A stretch of 64,000 nucleotides of DNA, taken from positions 41,957 through 105,956 of the forward strand of contig DAORND010000002.1 in assembly GCA_035440755.1 (NCBI GenBank). The letters run 5' to 3'. Source of the DNA: Aquimonas sp002352135. Its GTDB lineage: Bacteria; Pseudomonadota; Gammaproteobacteria; Xanthomonadales; Xanthomonadaceae. Below are positions 24,642 through 34,416 of the stretch, piece after piece. The notes beneath the pieces were generated by a model. The model ran no database searches. It saw only the letters and a list, made by a program, of their open reading frames with translations, and had not been told where the DNA came from. A program made the translations under genes and the position numbers. Positions within the stretch are counted from its first letter, which is position 1. Every line of letters begins with the position of its first letter.

Positions 24642-26966
24642 TCAGTCGCGCGACGGCACCAGCACCGTGCGGTCACCGTTGTGCTCGGGCGCGCTGACGA
24701 TACCGGCCGCTTCCATTGCCTCGACCAGACGCGCGGCGCGGTTGTAGCCGATCTTCAGGCGACGCTGCACACCAGAAATCGAAGCGCGGCGGGTTTCAAT
24801 GACGATCTGTACGGCTTGGTCGTACAAGGCATCCTGCTCCGGATCAACACTGGAAAGGCTCTCAGGCAACCCGGTCGGCCCGACCACGACGCCATCGCCC
24901 ATGCTGTGGACTTCTTCCAGAACGCCTTCAAGGTAGTCCGGACCACCGCTCGACTGTCGCAGGTACTCGACCACGCGATGCACTTCGTCATCACTGACGA
25001 ATGCCCCATGCACGCGCTCCGGCATCGCGGTTCCCGGCGGCAGGTAGAGCATGTCACCGTGTCCCAGCAGGGTTTCTGCGCCACTCTGATCCAGGATGGT
25101 GCGGGAATCGATCTTCGAACTGACCTGAAACGCGATACGGGTCGGGATATTGGCTTTGATGAGACCGGTGATCACATCGACCGATGGCCGCTGGGTGGCC
25201 AGAATCAGATGGATGCCTGCGGCACGGGCTTTCTGCGCAAGGCGTGCGATCAGCTCCTCCACCTTCTTACCGACAATCATCATCATGTCGGCAAACTCAT
25301 CGATGATCACCACCAGATAAGGCAATGCCCCCAACTCGCGAGGCACTTCACCCAACTCGGGGTTCGGCTTGAACACCGGATCCATCATCGGCTGCCCGGC
25401 GTCGCTGGCGTCTTTCACTTTCTTATTGAAGCCCGCCAAGTTGCGCACGCCCACAGCCGCCATCAAGCGGTAACGGCGCTCCATCTCTGCCACGCACCAA
25501 CGTAGGCCATTGGCAGCCTCCTTCATGTCGGTGACCACCGGTGCCAGCAGGTGCGGAATGCCCTCGTAGACCGACAACTCCAGCATCTTCGGGTCGATCA
25601 TAAGCATGCGCACATCTTTCGCGCTGGCCTTGTAGAGCAGGCTCAACACCATCGCATTCAAGGCAACCGACTTACCAGAACCGGTCGTCCCCGCCACCAA
25701 CAGGTGTGGCATGCGTGCGAGGTCGACCACCGACGGTCTGCCGCCAATGTCCTTACCCAGCGCCAGCGCCAGCGGCGAATGCAGCTTGTCGTACTCCTTG
25801 GAGCGCAGGATCTCCGACAGATAGATGATCTCCCGGTTCGCGTTCGGGATCTCCAGCCCGATCACCGATTTACCGGGGATGACGTCGACCACGCGCACCG
25901 ACTTCACCGACAATCCGCGCGCAATGTCTTTGTCCAGCGAGTTGACCTGACTGCCCTTCACACCGGGGGCAGGTTCCATTTCAAATCGAGTGATCACCGG
26001 ACCAGGAAAGACGCCGACCACCTGTGCATCAATGCGAAAATCCTTGAGCTTGAACTCGATCTGACGCGACAGCGTTTCCAGGGCTTCTTCGGAATACCCT
26101 TTCGGTTGCGGCTTGGGATCATCAAGCAAGGCCAGCGGCGGCAAGGCGCCGTCCTTTGCCACGCCAGCAGAAAACAGCGGAATCTGCTGCTCGCGTTGCG
26201 CACGCTCACTGCGTTCGGGCGGGGGTAGTTGCGGTTCAATTTTCAGCGGATCACGCTTGGCCCGCTTGGCCTTTTCTTCGCGTCGCATTTCCTGCCGCTC
26301 GGCAATCGCTTCTCGAACGGCTCGGCGCTCGGAACTGTGCTGTGCCCGCGTTTGCAGGCGCTCAAATGCCCAGAGTACTGCCCTGCCGAGATGATCCATC
26401 AGCGCGAGCCAGGACAATCCGGTGGCCAGCGTAATGGAAACGGCGACCGTCGCCACCAGCAAGAGACTGCCGCCCATGCCACCAAACAATCGCGACAGCG
26501 CATTGCCGATCAAGCTGCCAAGTAGACCGCCCGAATGCATCGGAAGATCGGACCCCCAGGCCGTACGGTGCATGGCGATCAGCGCCGCGCTCGCAAGCAA
26601 AAGCAGCACCGCTCCCAGCAGTCGCAATGCAGGTGTCAACGCGGTGTCCGCCTCCTCGACCCTTCCGCGGCGAAGCGCGGTCCAAGCCAATACGCCCAGC
26701 AGTAGCGGTGTCGCATAGGCGGTCACTCCGAAAATGGCAAACAGCACATCCGCCACATAGGCACCGGTCAATCCACCAAAGTTGCGAATTTCTCCGGTCA
26801 CGCTGCCGACGCGCGACCAGCCCGGATCACTGCCGTCGTAAGTCCACAGGCATGCCGCAAGCAACAGGATCAAGGGCGCCAGGAGCAGGATGACGGTCTC
26901 CCGCCACATCAGGGTCCGCGACTGCGCGATGACGGGTCTTCGCAAATCTTCCCTCGGTCGTGACAC
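24642..26966 (-). CDS. ftsK: DNA translocase FtsK (short form)
   Basis: Septal DNA pump, about 774 residues. Four N-terminal membrane helices are followed by a short linker rather than the long one of E. coli. The motor domain has Walker A (GTTGSGKS, about 425) and Walker B (VVIIDEFADMMM, about 553). The C-terminal gamma winged-helix that reads KOPS and touches XerD is present (RASISGVQRRLKIGYNRAARL). GTG 26966 is preferred because GAGGA lies 10 bases upstream; an in-frame ATG at 27014 lacks such a site. It is divergent from trxB, with lolA downstream. Confidence 0.94.
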   Translation of the reverse strand: MSRPREDLRRPVIAQSRTLMWRETVILLLAPLILLLAACLWTYDGSDPGWSRVGSVTGEIRNFGGLTGAYVADVLFAIFGVTAYATPLLLGVLAWTALRRGRVEEADTALTPALRLLGAVLLLLASAALIAMHRTAWGSDLPMHSGGLLGSLIGNALSRLFGGMGGSLLLVATVAVSITLATGLSWLALMDHLGRAVLWAFERLQTRAQHSSERRAVREAIAERQEMRREEKAKRAKRDPLKIEPQLPPPERSERAQREQQIPLFSAGVAKDGALPPLALLDDPKPQPKGYSEEALETLSRQIEFKLKDFRIDAQVVGVFPGPVITRFEMEPAPGVKGSQVNSLDKDIARGLSVKSVRVVDVIPGKSVIGLEIPNANREIIYLSEILRSKEYDKLHSPLALALGKDIGGRPSVVDLARMPHLLVAGTTGSGKSVALNAMVLSLLYKASAKDVRMLMIDPKMLELSVYEGIPHLLAPVVTDMKEAANGLRWCVAEMERRYRLMAAVGVRNLAGFNKKVKDASDAGQPMMDPVFKPNPELGEVPRELGALPYLVVIIDEFADMMMIVGKKVEELIARLAQKARAAGIHLILATQRPSVDVITGLIKANIPTRIAFQVSSKIDSRTILDQSGAETLLGHGDMLYLPPGTAMPERVHGAFVSDDEVHRVVEYLRQSSGGPDYLEGVLEEVHSMGDGVVVGPTGLPESLSSVDPEQDALYDQAVQIVIETRRASISGVQRRLKIGYNRAARLVEAMEAAGIVSAPEHNGDRTVLVPSRD

Positions 26967-27164
26967 CGTGTTGAGTTCCTCGATTCGGGTTGAAGAGGCG
27001 CATCTCACCCCCATCTGAGGGGTGCTGCGAGAAGCGTATGTGCTGTAATGCGCTGCGCCAAGTCGGCAGAATTGTCAGCACTTGACGCGGATTCGCTGGA
27101 GGCAGTTCGGCGACCGCGACTTCACCATTTCCAGGCCGCAAGACACGCGGCGGAGAGTATACCC

Positions 27165-28124
27165 ATGTCCGATGACAACACCCGCCATTCCCGCTTGCTG
27201 ATTCTGGGCTCTGGCCCCGCTGGTTACACCGCTGCGGTCTACGCCGCGCGTGCCAACCTCAAGCCTTTGTTGATCACAGGCATGCAGCAGGGCGGTCAGT
27301 TGATGACCACCACCGAAGTCGACAACTGGCCGGGCGATGTGCATGGGCTGATGGGACCGGATCTGATGTCGCGCATGCAGGCGCATGCGGAGCGCTTCGA
27401 TACCGAAATTGTCTTCGACCACATCAATTCGACCGATCTCTCCAAGCGTCCCTTCACGCTGGTTGGTGACAGCGGCACCTACACCGCCGATGCGCTGATC
27501 ATCGCGACCGGCGCGACCGCCAAGTACCTCGGCCTGCCTTCGGAAGAAGCCTTCAAGGGTCGGGGCGTTTCAGCCTGTGCGACCTGCGATGGTTTCTTCT
27601 ACCGCGACCAGGATGTCGCCGTCATTGGTGGCGGCAACTCCGCAGTGGAGGAAGCCTTGTATCTCTCCAACATCTGCCGCAAGGTCTACGTCGTACACCG
27701 CCGCGACCGTTTCCGCAGCGAGAAAATCCTGCAGGACAAGCTGTTTGCCAAAGCCGCAGCAGGCAAGGTGGAAATCATCTGGAATCATGCCGTCGATGAA
27801 GTGTTGGGCGACGACTCCGGTGTCACCGGTCTGCGCATCAAGTCGGTCGACGACGCCAGCAGCCGCGAAATCAGCCTGCACGGCGTGTTCATCGCGATCG
27901 GTCACGCACCGAATACCGAACTGTTCAACGGGCAACTGGAAACCCGCAACGGCTATCTGGTGATCAAGTCCGGCATCGAAGGCAATGCCACTGCCACATC
28001 GATCCCCGGTGTGTTCGCAGCAGGCGACGTGGCCGACCAGGTCTACCGTCAGGCCATTACCTCGGCTGGGTTCGGCTGCATGGCCGCCCTCGATGCGGAG
28101 CGCTTTCTCGAAAACGCCGGATGA
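27165..28124 (+). CDS. trxB: Thioredoxin-disulfide reductase
   Basis: FAD/NADPH flavoenzyme of 319 residues that reduces thioredoxin. It has the FAD motif GSGPAGYTAA near the N-terminus, the redox-active CATC (about 136-139) in VSACATCDGFF, the NADPH motif GGGNSAVEEA, and the C-terminal FAD motif VFAAGDVAD. ATG 27165 gives the family-typical N-terminus. It is divergent from ftsK; aat follows 37 bp downstream. Confidence 0.96.
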   Translation: MSDDNTRHSRLLILGSGPAGYTAAVYAARANLKPLLITGMQQGGQLMTTTEVDNWPGDVHGLMGPDLMSRMQAHAERFDTEIVFDHINSTDLSKRPFTLVGDSGTYTADALIIATGATAKYLGLPSEEAFKGRGVSACATCDGFFYRDQDVAVIGGGNSAVEEALYLSNICRKVYVVHRRDRFRSEKILQDKLFAKAAAGKVEIIWNHAVDEVLGDDSGVTGLRIKSVDDASSREISLHGVFIAIGHAPNTELFNGQLETRNGYLVIKSGIEGNATATSIPGVFAAGDVADQVYRQAITSAGFGCMAALDAERFLENAG

Positions 28125-28161
28125 GCCACGCTTGGCTTCGACACCCTCCCGGTGACAGAAC

Positions 28162-28914
28162 TTGAGCTGGCATCTGCCACAGTTGGGCACACATCCCGAC
28201 TCGCCCTTTCCGACTTTGGATCGCGCGTTGCACGATCCCAATGGATTGCTGTGCTGGGGAGGCGACCTCAGTACAGCCCGACTCCTGAATGCCTATCGGC
28301 AAGGGATTTTTCCCTGGTTTTCCGAGGAACAGCCGCCCTTGTGGTGGTCGCCCGACCCGCGCATGGTGCTGCCGACAGCGTCCCTGCACGTCAGTCGGAG
28401 TCTGCGCAAACTCTGGCGACAACAGGACTGGACGATCAGTGCAGATCGCGCCTTCGAGTCAGTCATTCGAGCATGTGCCAGCGCACCTCGTGACGGACAG
28501 CAAGGCACCTGGATCAGCGCCCCGATGCGTCGCGCCTATGTCGACTTGCATCGCGCTGGTTACGCCCATTCAGTGGAGATCTGGGAGGGCGATCGCCTGA
28601 TCGGTGGCATCTACGGGGTTGCCATCGGCCGAATGTTCTTTGGTGAATCGATGTTCAGCGCCGAAACGGGCGGATCGAAAACGGCCATCGCCGCACTCTG
28701 CGCTGTGCTGCATGCCTGGGGTTGTCCGCTGCTGGATGGGCAGGTCGAATCCGAACACCTCGCCACATTGGGATTTCGGACCGTCCCCCGCGCGACCTTC
28801 ATCGAGCAGCTTCGCGCGCTGTGCTCTGGCGATACGCTACACGGTCAGTGGGGTCGCCGTTGGCCGTTGACGGAACTTCGTCACCTGCACGAGTGCTCGG
28901 TTCATCTTGGCTGA
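28162..28914 (+). CDS. aat: Leucyl/phenylalanyl-tRNA--protein transferase
   Basis: N-end rule enzyme of 250 residues that adds Leu or Phe to N-terminal Arg/Lys of proteins. Family segments include FPTLDRALHDPNGLLCWGGDL, FPWFSEEQPPLWWSPDPRMV and GGIYGVAIGRMFFGESMFS. It appears to start with TTG at 28162 (MSWHLPQLG). The upstream gene is trxB, with no terminator between them. infA follows, an order also seen in other proteobacteria. Confidence 0.95.
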   Translation: MSWHLPQLGTHPDSPFPTLDRALHDPNGLLCWGGDLSTARLLNAYRQGIFPWFSEEQPPLWWSPDPRMVLPTASLHVSRSLRKLWRQQDWTISADRAFESVIRACASAPRDGQQGTWISAPMRRAYVDLHRAGYAHSVEIWEGDRLIGGIYGVAIGRMFFGESMFSAETGGSKTAIAALCAVLHAWGCPLLDGQVESEHLATLGFRTVPRATFIEQLRALCSGDTLHGQWGRRWPLTELRHLHECSVHLG

Positions 28915-28915
28915 C

Positions 28916-28944
28916 TGTCGGTTTGTCGTCCGGCGTGGCATAAT
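28916..28944 (+). promoter_or_regulatory. Possible infA promoter with extended -10
   Basis: An extended -10 (TGG then CATAAT, 28936-28944) lies 40 bp before the infA start. A weak -35 (TGTCGG, 28916-28921) sits 17 bases upstream. This reading rests on pattern alone. Confidence 0.4.
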
Positions 28945-28983
28945 CGCGGACTTACCCAGTGGTCCCACACTCTCCGAGTTCGA

Positions 28984-29202
28984 ATGTCCAAAGACGATTC
29001 CATTGAAATGGAAGGCACGGTGCTTGAAACCCTGCCCAACACCGTTTTCCGCGTAAAGCTTGAAAACGGTCACGTGGTCACCGCCCACATCTCCGGTCGC
29101 ATGCGCAAGAACTACATCCGCATCCTTACCGGCGACAAGGTCAAGGTTGAAATGACGCCTTACGACCTGACCAAAGGGCGAATCACCTACCGGATGAAGT
29201 GA
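28984..29202 (+). CDS. infA: Translation initiation factor IF-1
   Basis: Cytosolic S1/OB-fold protein of 72 residues that occupies the ribosomal A site during initiation. The whole sequence fits the family: it begins MSKDDSIEMEGTVLETLPN, contains VTAHISGRMRKNYIRI, and ends RGRITYR-like (KGRITYRMK). An intrinsic terminator follows. Confidence 0.97.
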   Translation: MSKDDSIEMEGTVLETLPNTVFRVKLENGHVVTAHISGRMRKNYIRILTGDKVKVEMTPYDLTKGRITYRMK

Positions 29203-29216
29203 TCCGCACGAACAGC

Positions 29217-29253
29217 AGCGCCGCCGTTCTCTGCAACGGCGGCGCTTTCGTTT
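29217..29253 (+). terminator. Intrinsic terminator after infA
   Basis: A perfect 12-bp GC-rich stem (29217-29228 with 29235-29246, loop CTCTGC) is followed by TTCGTTT. It lies between infA and the converging purU gene. Confidence 0.88.
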
Positions 29254-29290
29254 GCCTGGACGTTCAATTGTCCGCAGATCAAGCGCGCTG

Positions 29291-30178
29291 TTACGCCCCG
29301 CCCTGACGGAACACCACTGTGCGCAGGCCGTTTAGCAGCACGCGGCGTTCGGCATGCCAGTGCACGGCACGCGCCAACACGACGTTTTCAACGTCCTTGC
29401 CGATACGTACCAACGCATTGGCATCCATACCGTGCCCAACACGCACGCTGTCCTGCTCGATGATCGGGCCTTCATCCAGGTCACGGGTGACGTAGTGCGC
29501 TGTCGCACCGACCAACTTGACACCACGCGCATGTGCCTGGTGATAAGGCCTTGCCCCTTTGAAACTCGGCAGGAAGGAATGATGGATGTTGATGCAGCGC
29601 CCTGACAGCGCCTCGCACATGGCGTCGGACAGCACCTGCATGTAGCGCGCCAGCACGACCAGTTCCGCACCCGCCGCCTCGACAACCTGCAGGAAAGCCG
29701 CCTCTTGCGCCGCCTTGTCGGTGCCCATCGGCAAGTGGTGATACGGAATACCGTACCAGTCGACCATCCTGCGCATGTCATCGTGATTCGACACAACACC
29801 GACGACATCGACAGGCAACTCTCCCGAGTGCCAACGATTGAGCAGGTGATTCAGACAATGACCATGCCGCGACACCGCCAGGACCACCTTCATCGGCGAC
29901 TGGGCCGGGTGCAGTGCTAATTGCATGTCGAAGCGCTGCGCGACCGGTTTCAGCACGATCTGGAAGTCCTCTGCGGTCCGAAACCGCGCCTCCGTCGGGC
30001 GAAACTCCGTACGCATGAAAAACAACCCCGTGTCGGGATCGCCGAAATGCGAGGACTCGATGATGAAAGCACCGGCAGAGGCCAGGGCCGACGCTACGCC
30101 AGCAACGATACCAACGGCATCCGCACAGCGAATAGTGAGAACAAAGTGACCAGTGTGCAGAGGCGGCGTGGTTCGCAT
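29291..30178 (-). CDS. purU: Formyltetrahydrofolate deformylase
   Basis: Hydrolyses 10-formyl-THF to formate and THF, balancing one-carbon pools and supplying formate for PurT. An N-terminal ACT domain (about 8-85, FVLTIRCADAVGIVAGVASA) is followed by a formyltransferase-type catalytic domain with INIHHSFLPSFKGARPYHQA and GATAHYVTRDLDEGPII, which hold the catalytic Asn/His/Asp. ATG 30178 (MRTTPPLHTG) is chosen; the upstream extension in the same frame looks non-coding. Length is about 295 residues, normal for PurU. Confidence 0.94.
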   Translation of the reverse strand: MRTTPPLHTGHFVLTIRCADAVGIVAGVASALASAGAFIIESSHFGDPDTGLFFMRTEFRPTEARFRTAEDFQIVLKPVAQRFDMQLALHPAQSPMKVVLAVSRHGHCLNHLLNRWHSGELPVDVVGVVSNHDDMRRMVDWYGIPYHHLPMGTDKAAQEAAFLQVVEAAGAELVVLARYMQVLSDAMCEALSGRCINIHHSFLPSFKGARPYHQAHARGVKLVGATAHYVTRDLDEGPIIEQDSVRVGHGMDANALVRIGKDVENVVLARAVHWHAERRVLLNGLRTVVFRQGGA

Positions 30179-30413
30179 GAGACTGCTTTGATTGCCTGAA
30201 CGAGTAAACGGGATCGTGCCGAGCGGGCATCCTGCTGCATGCGCCGGGACCTGTACACCCATAGCGCGACAAAGGCGGTCATGGACTATCCATCACGTCG
30301 CGTCCCCTAGGCGTTTGCGAAGCACGTTGTCGAAAAGACAGCCGCGACGCCGAATTGCAAGCGGCCCCGTTGCTGAAATTGTGAGCCTTCGCGGTCCGAT
30401 CAGGTCTGCACAC

Positions 30414-31451
30414 TCAGCCTTCCGAGACCTCACCCAAGGCATGCAAAACCACCGTCGCGTAGGCTCCTGCGGGCAGGAAGAAGCGTAGTTCCAGGTCGGG
30501 CGAGGCGGGATCGGGTGAGTCGCTCAGCCATTGCCATTGCAATTGCCGCACTGGCAGACGAAGGGCGCGGCGTTCCTGACGCAGTCCCTCGGCTTCCAGG
30601 CCGCGCTTGAGCTCGTCCTGATCCGCGAGTACGCGGTTCTCCAGTGTCTGCACATCGGCTTGTGGGCGCAGTTCACCACGCCCCCACATTGGACCGGTGG
30701 GATGAATGTCCATGTCCATCAGACGCTGGTGCAGACGTTCGTCCAGCGGCTCGGGTCCGAACACGCTGTGGCTACCGTCCAGCATGAACACTTCGCCGTC
30801 CAGAGCGCGGTCCCATGTGCCTTGCACAACGCGCTCGGCGAGGACACTGTTGAACAGACTCGACCTGGCCGCGGATATCAGGAATCCGCGTTTGGCGCGA
30901 TCCACGCGTTTGCCTGCAAACATGGCCTTGGCCGAGGCGACGTTGCCGCCGTCGTGGCCGAATCGCTGCTCACCGAAATAATTCGGCACGCCGCGCGAGG
31001 CGATCTGCGTCAGACGATCTTCCACAGAAGCGCGTTCACCGCGCACCTCACGCAGGCGCAGGACGAAGTGATTGCCGGCCAGGGCGCCGCGCGGCAGTTT
31101 GCGTGCATGCCATGCCTGATCAAGCACACGAAAGCTCTCGTGTTCGGGCAGCGGCTCCGGTGCGACGCGCTTGGCGAGGTGGACGCTGAAGGTCTGTTCG
31201 GTGACGGCGTGGCGATCTTTCAATCCGGCATAGCTCACACCCATCGGTGCGATGCCCGCCCAACGCGCCAATTGCTCGGCCACCCAGGCGGTATTGGCAC
31301 CGCGCTTCTCGATCCGCAGCAGGAGATGCTCACCGCTGCCGGAGGGTTCGAAGCCCAGATCCTCCATCACCCGGAAGTCTTCCCACTGCGCCCGCATGCG
31401 CGCTTGCAGGACGGACTCACCCAAGCCACGTGGCAAACGGTCGTCGCTCAT
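30414..31451 (-). CDS. truD: tRNA pseudouridine(13) synthase TruD
   Basis: Protein of 345 residues that makes pseudouridine 13 in tRNA-Glu and others. The catalytic Asp is in YAGLKDRHAVTEQ, and the TruD insertion domain segments (NYFGEQRFGHDGGN and LDGSHSVFGPEPLDERL) are visible. Its start overlaps the ispF stop by 4 bp. It is the last gene of a long minus-strand run that begins at scpA. Confidence 0.95.
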   Translation of the reverse strand: MSDDRLPRGLGESVLQARMRAQWEDFRVMEDLGFEPSGSGEHLLLRIEKRGANTAWVAEQLARWAGIAPMGVSYAGLKDRHAVTEQTFSVHLAKRVAPEPLPEHESFRVLDQAWHARKLPRGALAGNHFVLRLREVRGERASVEDRLTQIASRGVPNYFGEQRFGHDGGNVASAKAMFAGKRVDRAKRGFLISAARSSLFNSVLAERVVQGTWDRALDGEVFMLDGSHSVFGPEPLDERLHQRLMDMDIHPTGPMWGRGELRPQADVQTLENRVLADQDELKRGLEAEGLRQERRALRLPVRQLQWQWLSDSPDPASPDLELRFFLPAGAYATVVLHALGEVSEG

Positions 31452-31933
31452 GCCGCAGACCCGATGCGTTCCAGCAACACCACGGCCTGGGCGGCGATGC
31501 CTTCCTCACGACCGGTAAACCCGAGCTTCTCGGTGGTGGTGGCCTTGACGCTGACCACATCGGCCGACACCGCCATATCTGCGGCAAGGCAGGCACGCAT
31601 CGCCTCGATGTGCGGCAACAATTTCGGGCGCTCGCACATCACCACACTGTCCACATTCACCACTCGCCAGCCGCGTTCGCACAGCATCGCCACGACGGCG
31701 CGCAGCAGCTCCCGACTGTCGACGCCCTTCCAACGTGGATCGCCGGGCGGAAAATGCTTGCCGATGTCGCCCAAGGCCAAGGCGCCAAGCAGAGCGTCGC
31801 ACAAGGCATGAATCAACACGTCGCCATCCGAATGCGCGATCAGGCCACGCATATGCGGAATCCTCACGCCGCCAAGAATCACGGAATCGCCTTCGCCGAA
31901 GGCATGGACATCAAAGCCGGTTCCAATTCGCAT
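31448..31933 (-). CDS. ispF: 2-C-methyl-D-erythritol 2,4-cyclodiphosphate synthase
   Basis: MEP-pathway enzyme of 161 residues. The metal ligands are in RIGTGFDVHAFGEG (Asp8, His10) and LIAHSDGDVLIHALCDAL. The C-terminal KATTTEKLGFTGREEGIAAQA is diagnostic. No ispD is present here: upstream is uup, and truD overlaps downstream. Confidence 0.97.
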   Translation of the reverse strand: MRIGTGFDVHAFGEGDSVILGGVRIPHMRGLIAHSDGDVLIHALCDALLGALALGDIGKHFPPGDPRWKGVDSRELLRAVVAMLCERGWRVVNVDSVVMCERPKLLPHIEAMRACLAADMAVSADVVSVKATTTEKLGFTGREEGIAAQAVVLLERIGSAA

Positions 31934-31943
31934 CAGGGTGCTC

Positions 31944-33824
31944 TCAACTGTCCAACTCGGCCCAACGCGCGTAAGCGGCGTCGAGTGTGGATTGGGTCTG
32001 CGTCAACTCGGCGGTCAGCGCCATCAGGGCGGCACCGCCCGCCGCGTGGATTGCCGGGTCGGCCAGCTGTTCGCTCAATGCGGCGACGGCCGCTTCCAGT
32101 TCATCAATGCGCGATGGCAGTTGTTCCAGTTCGCGCTGGTCCTTGTAGCTCAGCTTGCGCTTGGCGGTGGGCAGGTTGCTGACCGACGTCGGTTTGCTGG
32201 CGGCCGCTGGCGTCTCGAGGGTTCGCGTTGCGCTCGGTTCGTCACGCTGGCGTAGCCAGTCGGCATAGCCACCGACGTATTCGCGCACCACGCCGTCGCC
32301 TTCGAACACCCAGCACGAGGTCACGACGTTGTCGAGAAACTCGCGATCATGCGAGACCAGCAGCAAGGTGCCGGTGTACTCGGCGAGGCGTTCTTCCAGC
32401 AGTTCCAGGGTTTCCACATCCAGATCGTTGGTGGGCTCATCCATCACCAGCAGATTGGAAGGCTGCGCGAACAGCTTGGCCAGCAGCAGGCGATTGCGCT
32501 CGCCACCCGACAACGCGGTGATCGGAGCCCTCGCACGCTCTGGTGTGAACAGGAAATCCTGCAGATAGCCCAAGGCGTGTTTGCGTCGACCCTCGACTTC
32601 GATGAACTCGCGGCCTTCGGCCACATTGTCCAGGGCGTTCCAGTCTTCGCGCAGGGTCGCCCGATGCTGATCGAAATAGGCGACTTGCAACTGTGTTCCC
32701 GCGTTCAGCTCACCCGACGTCGGTGCCAGATCTCCCAACAACAGGCGAATCAGGGTGGTTTTTCCAGCGCCGTTGGGACCGATCAGGCCCACCCGATCAC
32801 CGCGCTGCACGGCGGCGCTGAAATCCTCGATCAATACGCGGCCGCCCAGTTCGCAGCGCAGATGCTTTGCGTCGAACACCCGCTTTCCCGACGGTGCCGC
32901 CACGGCCACGGCCAGTTTCACCTGCCCTTGCTGCTCGCGGCGTTCGGCGCGCTCACGGCGCATCGCCTGCAAAGCTCGCACGCGACCTTCGTTGCGCGTG
33001 CGGCGCGCTTTGATGCCTTGGCGAATCCACACTTCCTCTTCGGCCAGTTTGCGGTCGAAGTGCGCGGCGGCCTGCGCTTCGGCGTGCAAACGCTCTTCGC
33101 GGCGGCGCAGGTAGTTGTCGTAGTCGCCCGGCCAGGAGGTCACCTGACCACGATCAATCTCGACGATCCGCGTCGCCAAAGCCCGCAGGAAGCGGCGATC
33201 ATGGGTGACAAACACCAAGGCCGGAGCCAGGTTGCGCAAGGCATCTTCAAGCCATTGAATGCTGGCGATGTCGAGGTGGTTGGTCGGTTCGTCCAGCAAC
33301 AGGATGTCCGGCGCACTGGCAAGTGCCTGCGCCAGCAGGACACGACGTTTCATGCCACCCGACAGCGCCGCGAAATCCGCTTCGCCATCCAGCCCAAGGC
33401 GACTCAATACGTTTTCGACGCGACGGTCGGCATCCCAGCCCTGCGAGCTGTCGATTTGACTCTGCAGTTCACCGAGCCGCTCGGTGGCACCCGCTTGATC
33501 AAGGTGATGCAGCAGTTCGTGGTAGGCCGCCAGCACCGCGCCGAGTTCACCCAGCCCCTGACTGACGACCGCAAACACCGAACCCGTCATGGCGTGCGGC
33601 ACTTCCTGCGCCAGTCGGGCCACACGCACGCCACTTGCCGTGCGTCGCTCGCCCTCATCGGGACTGAGTTCGCCAGCGATGATCCGCAACAGCGTCGACT
33701 TGCCTGCCCCATTGCGTCCGACGATACAAATCCGTTCACCGGACTCGATGGACAGATTGACCTTCGACAACAAGGCGGGGCCGCCAACACTGTGACCAAG
33801 GTCAATCAGTTGCAACAGGGACAT
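31944..33824 (-). CDS. uup: ABC-F family ATPase, Uup type
   Basis: Soluble protein of 626 residues with two ABC domains and no membrane part. The first has GRNGAGKSTLLRIIAG, LSGGMKRRVLLAQAL and LLLDEPTNHLD. The second has GPNGAGKTTLIRLLLG, LSGGERNRLLLAKLF and LVMDEPTNDLD. A basic linker lies between them, and a C-terminal coiled coil (about 545-620, after KRKLSYKDQRELEQLP) marks the Uup branch. Uup proteins are linked to ribosome function and to limiting transposon precise excision. ATG 33824 (MSLLQL) is 5 bases from the orn stop. Confidence 0.94.
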   Translation of the reverse strand: MSLLQLIDLGHSVGGPALLSKVNLSIESGERICIVGRNGAGKSTLLRIIAGELSPDEGERRTASGVRVARLAQEVPHAMTGSVFAVVSQGLGELGAVLAAYHELLHHLDQAGATERLGELQSQIDSSQGWDADRRVENVLSRLGLDGEADFAALSGGMKRRVLLAQALASAPDILLLDEPTNHLDIASIQWLEDALRNLAPALVFVTHDRRFLRALATRIVEIDRGQVTSWPGDYDNYLRRREERLHAEAQAAAHFDRKLAEEEVWIRQGIKARRTRNEGRVRALQAMRRERAERREQQGQVKLAVAVAAPSGKRVFDAKHLRCELGGRVLIEDFSAAVQRGDRVGLIGPNGAGKTTLIRLLLGDLAPTSGELNAGTQLQVAYFDQHRATLREDWNALDNVAEGREFIEVEGRRKHALGYLQDFLFTPERARAPITALSGGERNRLLLAKLFAQPSNLLVMDEPTNDLDVETLELLEERLAEYTGTLLLVSHDREFLDNVVTSCWVFEGDGVVREYVGGYADWLRQRDEPSATRTLETPAAASKPTSVSNLPTAKRKLSYKDQRELEQLPSRIDELEAAVAALSEQLADPAIHAAGGAALMALTAELTQTQSTLDAAYARWAELDS

Positions 33825-33828
33825 GCAT

Positions 33829-34416
33829 TCAATCCTTTGATCCGGGCAACTCGGCGGGCAAGCCGCCCAATTCGCCCATGAAGCCACGGTAATAGGCGAG
33901 CTCCTGCACCGACTCGCGAATGTCTGCCAGCGCTGTGTGCGCAGAGCTCTTCTTCAAGCCAGCCGCCACGGTCGGTGCCCAGCGGCGAGCCAGCTCCTTG
34001 ACGGTGGAGACATCGAGATTCCGGTAGTGGAAATAGCGCTCCAGCGCAGGCATCTGGCGTGCAAGAAAGCGGCGATCCTGGCAGATGCTGTTGCCGCACA
34101 TGGGCGACTTGCCGGCATGGACCCACAGAGACAGGAACTCCAGCGTTCGGGTCTCCGCTTCCTGCATCGATATGTTCGACTCCAGCACTCGCTGCCACAG
34201 GCCGGACCCGCGATGCTGGTTGCGATTCCAGTCGTCCATGGCTTGCAAGTCGTCCAGAGAATGGTGAACGGCAATTACGGGCCCTTCCGCCAGCACATTC
34301 AACTGACTGTCAGTCACCAAGGTGGCGATCTCGATGATCGAATCGTTATCGGTATCCAGACCGGTCATTTCCAGATCAATCCAGATCAGGTGGCTGTCAC
34401 TCACGACACTGCTCAT
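33829..34416 (-). CDS. orn: Oligoribonuclease
   Basis: 3'-5' exonuclease of 195 residues of the DEDDh family that degrades di- and short oligonucleotides, including pGpG, the product of EAL phosphodiesterases such as the one at 2237. Acidic residues lie in LIWIDLEMTGLD, and the later His/Asp are in KSSAHTALADIRESV. The start overlaps the tadA stop by 4 bp. Confidence 0.97.
   Translation of the reverse strand: MSSVVSDSHLIWIDLEMTGLDTDNDSIIEIATLVTDSQLNVLAEGPVIAVHHSLDDLQAMDDWNRNQHRGSGLWQRVLESNISMQEAETRTLEFLSLWVHAGKSPMCGNSICQDRRFLARQMPALERYFHYRNLDVSTVKELARRWAPTVAAGLKKSSAHTALADIRESVQELAYYRGFMGELGGLPAELPGSKD

Noticed and set aside
32349..33881. 510-codon frame antisense to uup
   Set aside because: Shadow of the ABC-F gene, whose two full sets of ABC motifs are on the minus strand.
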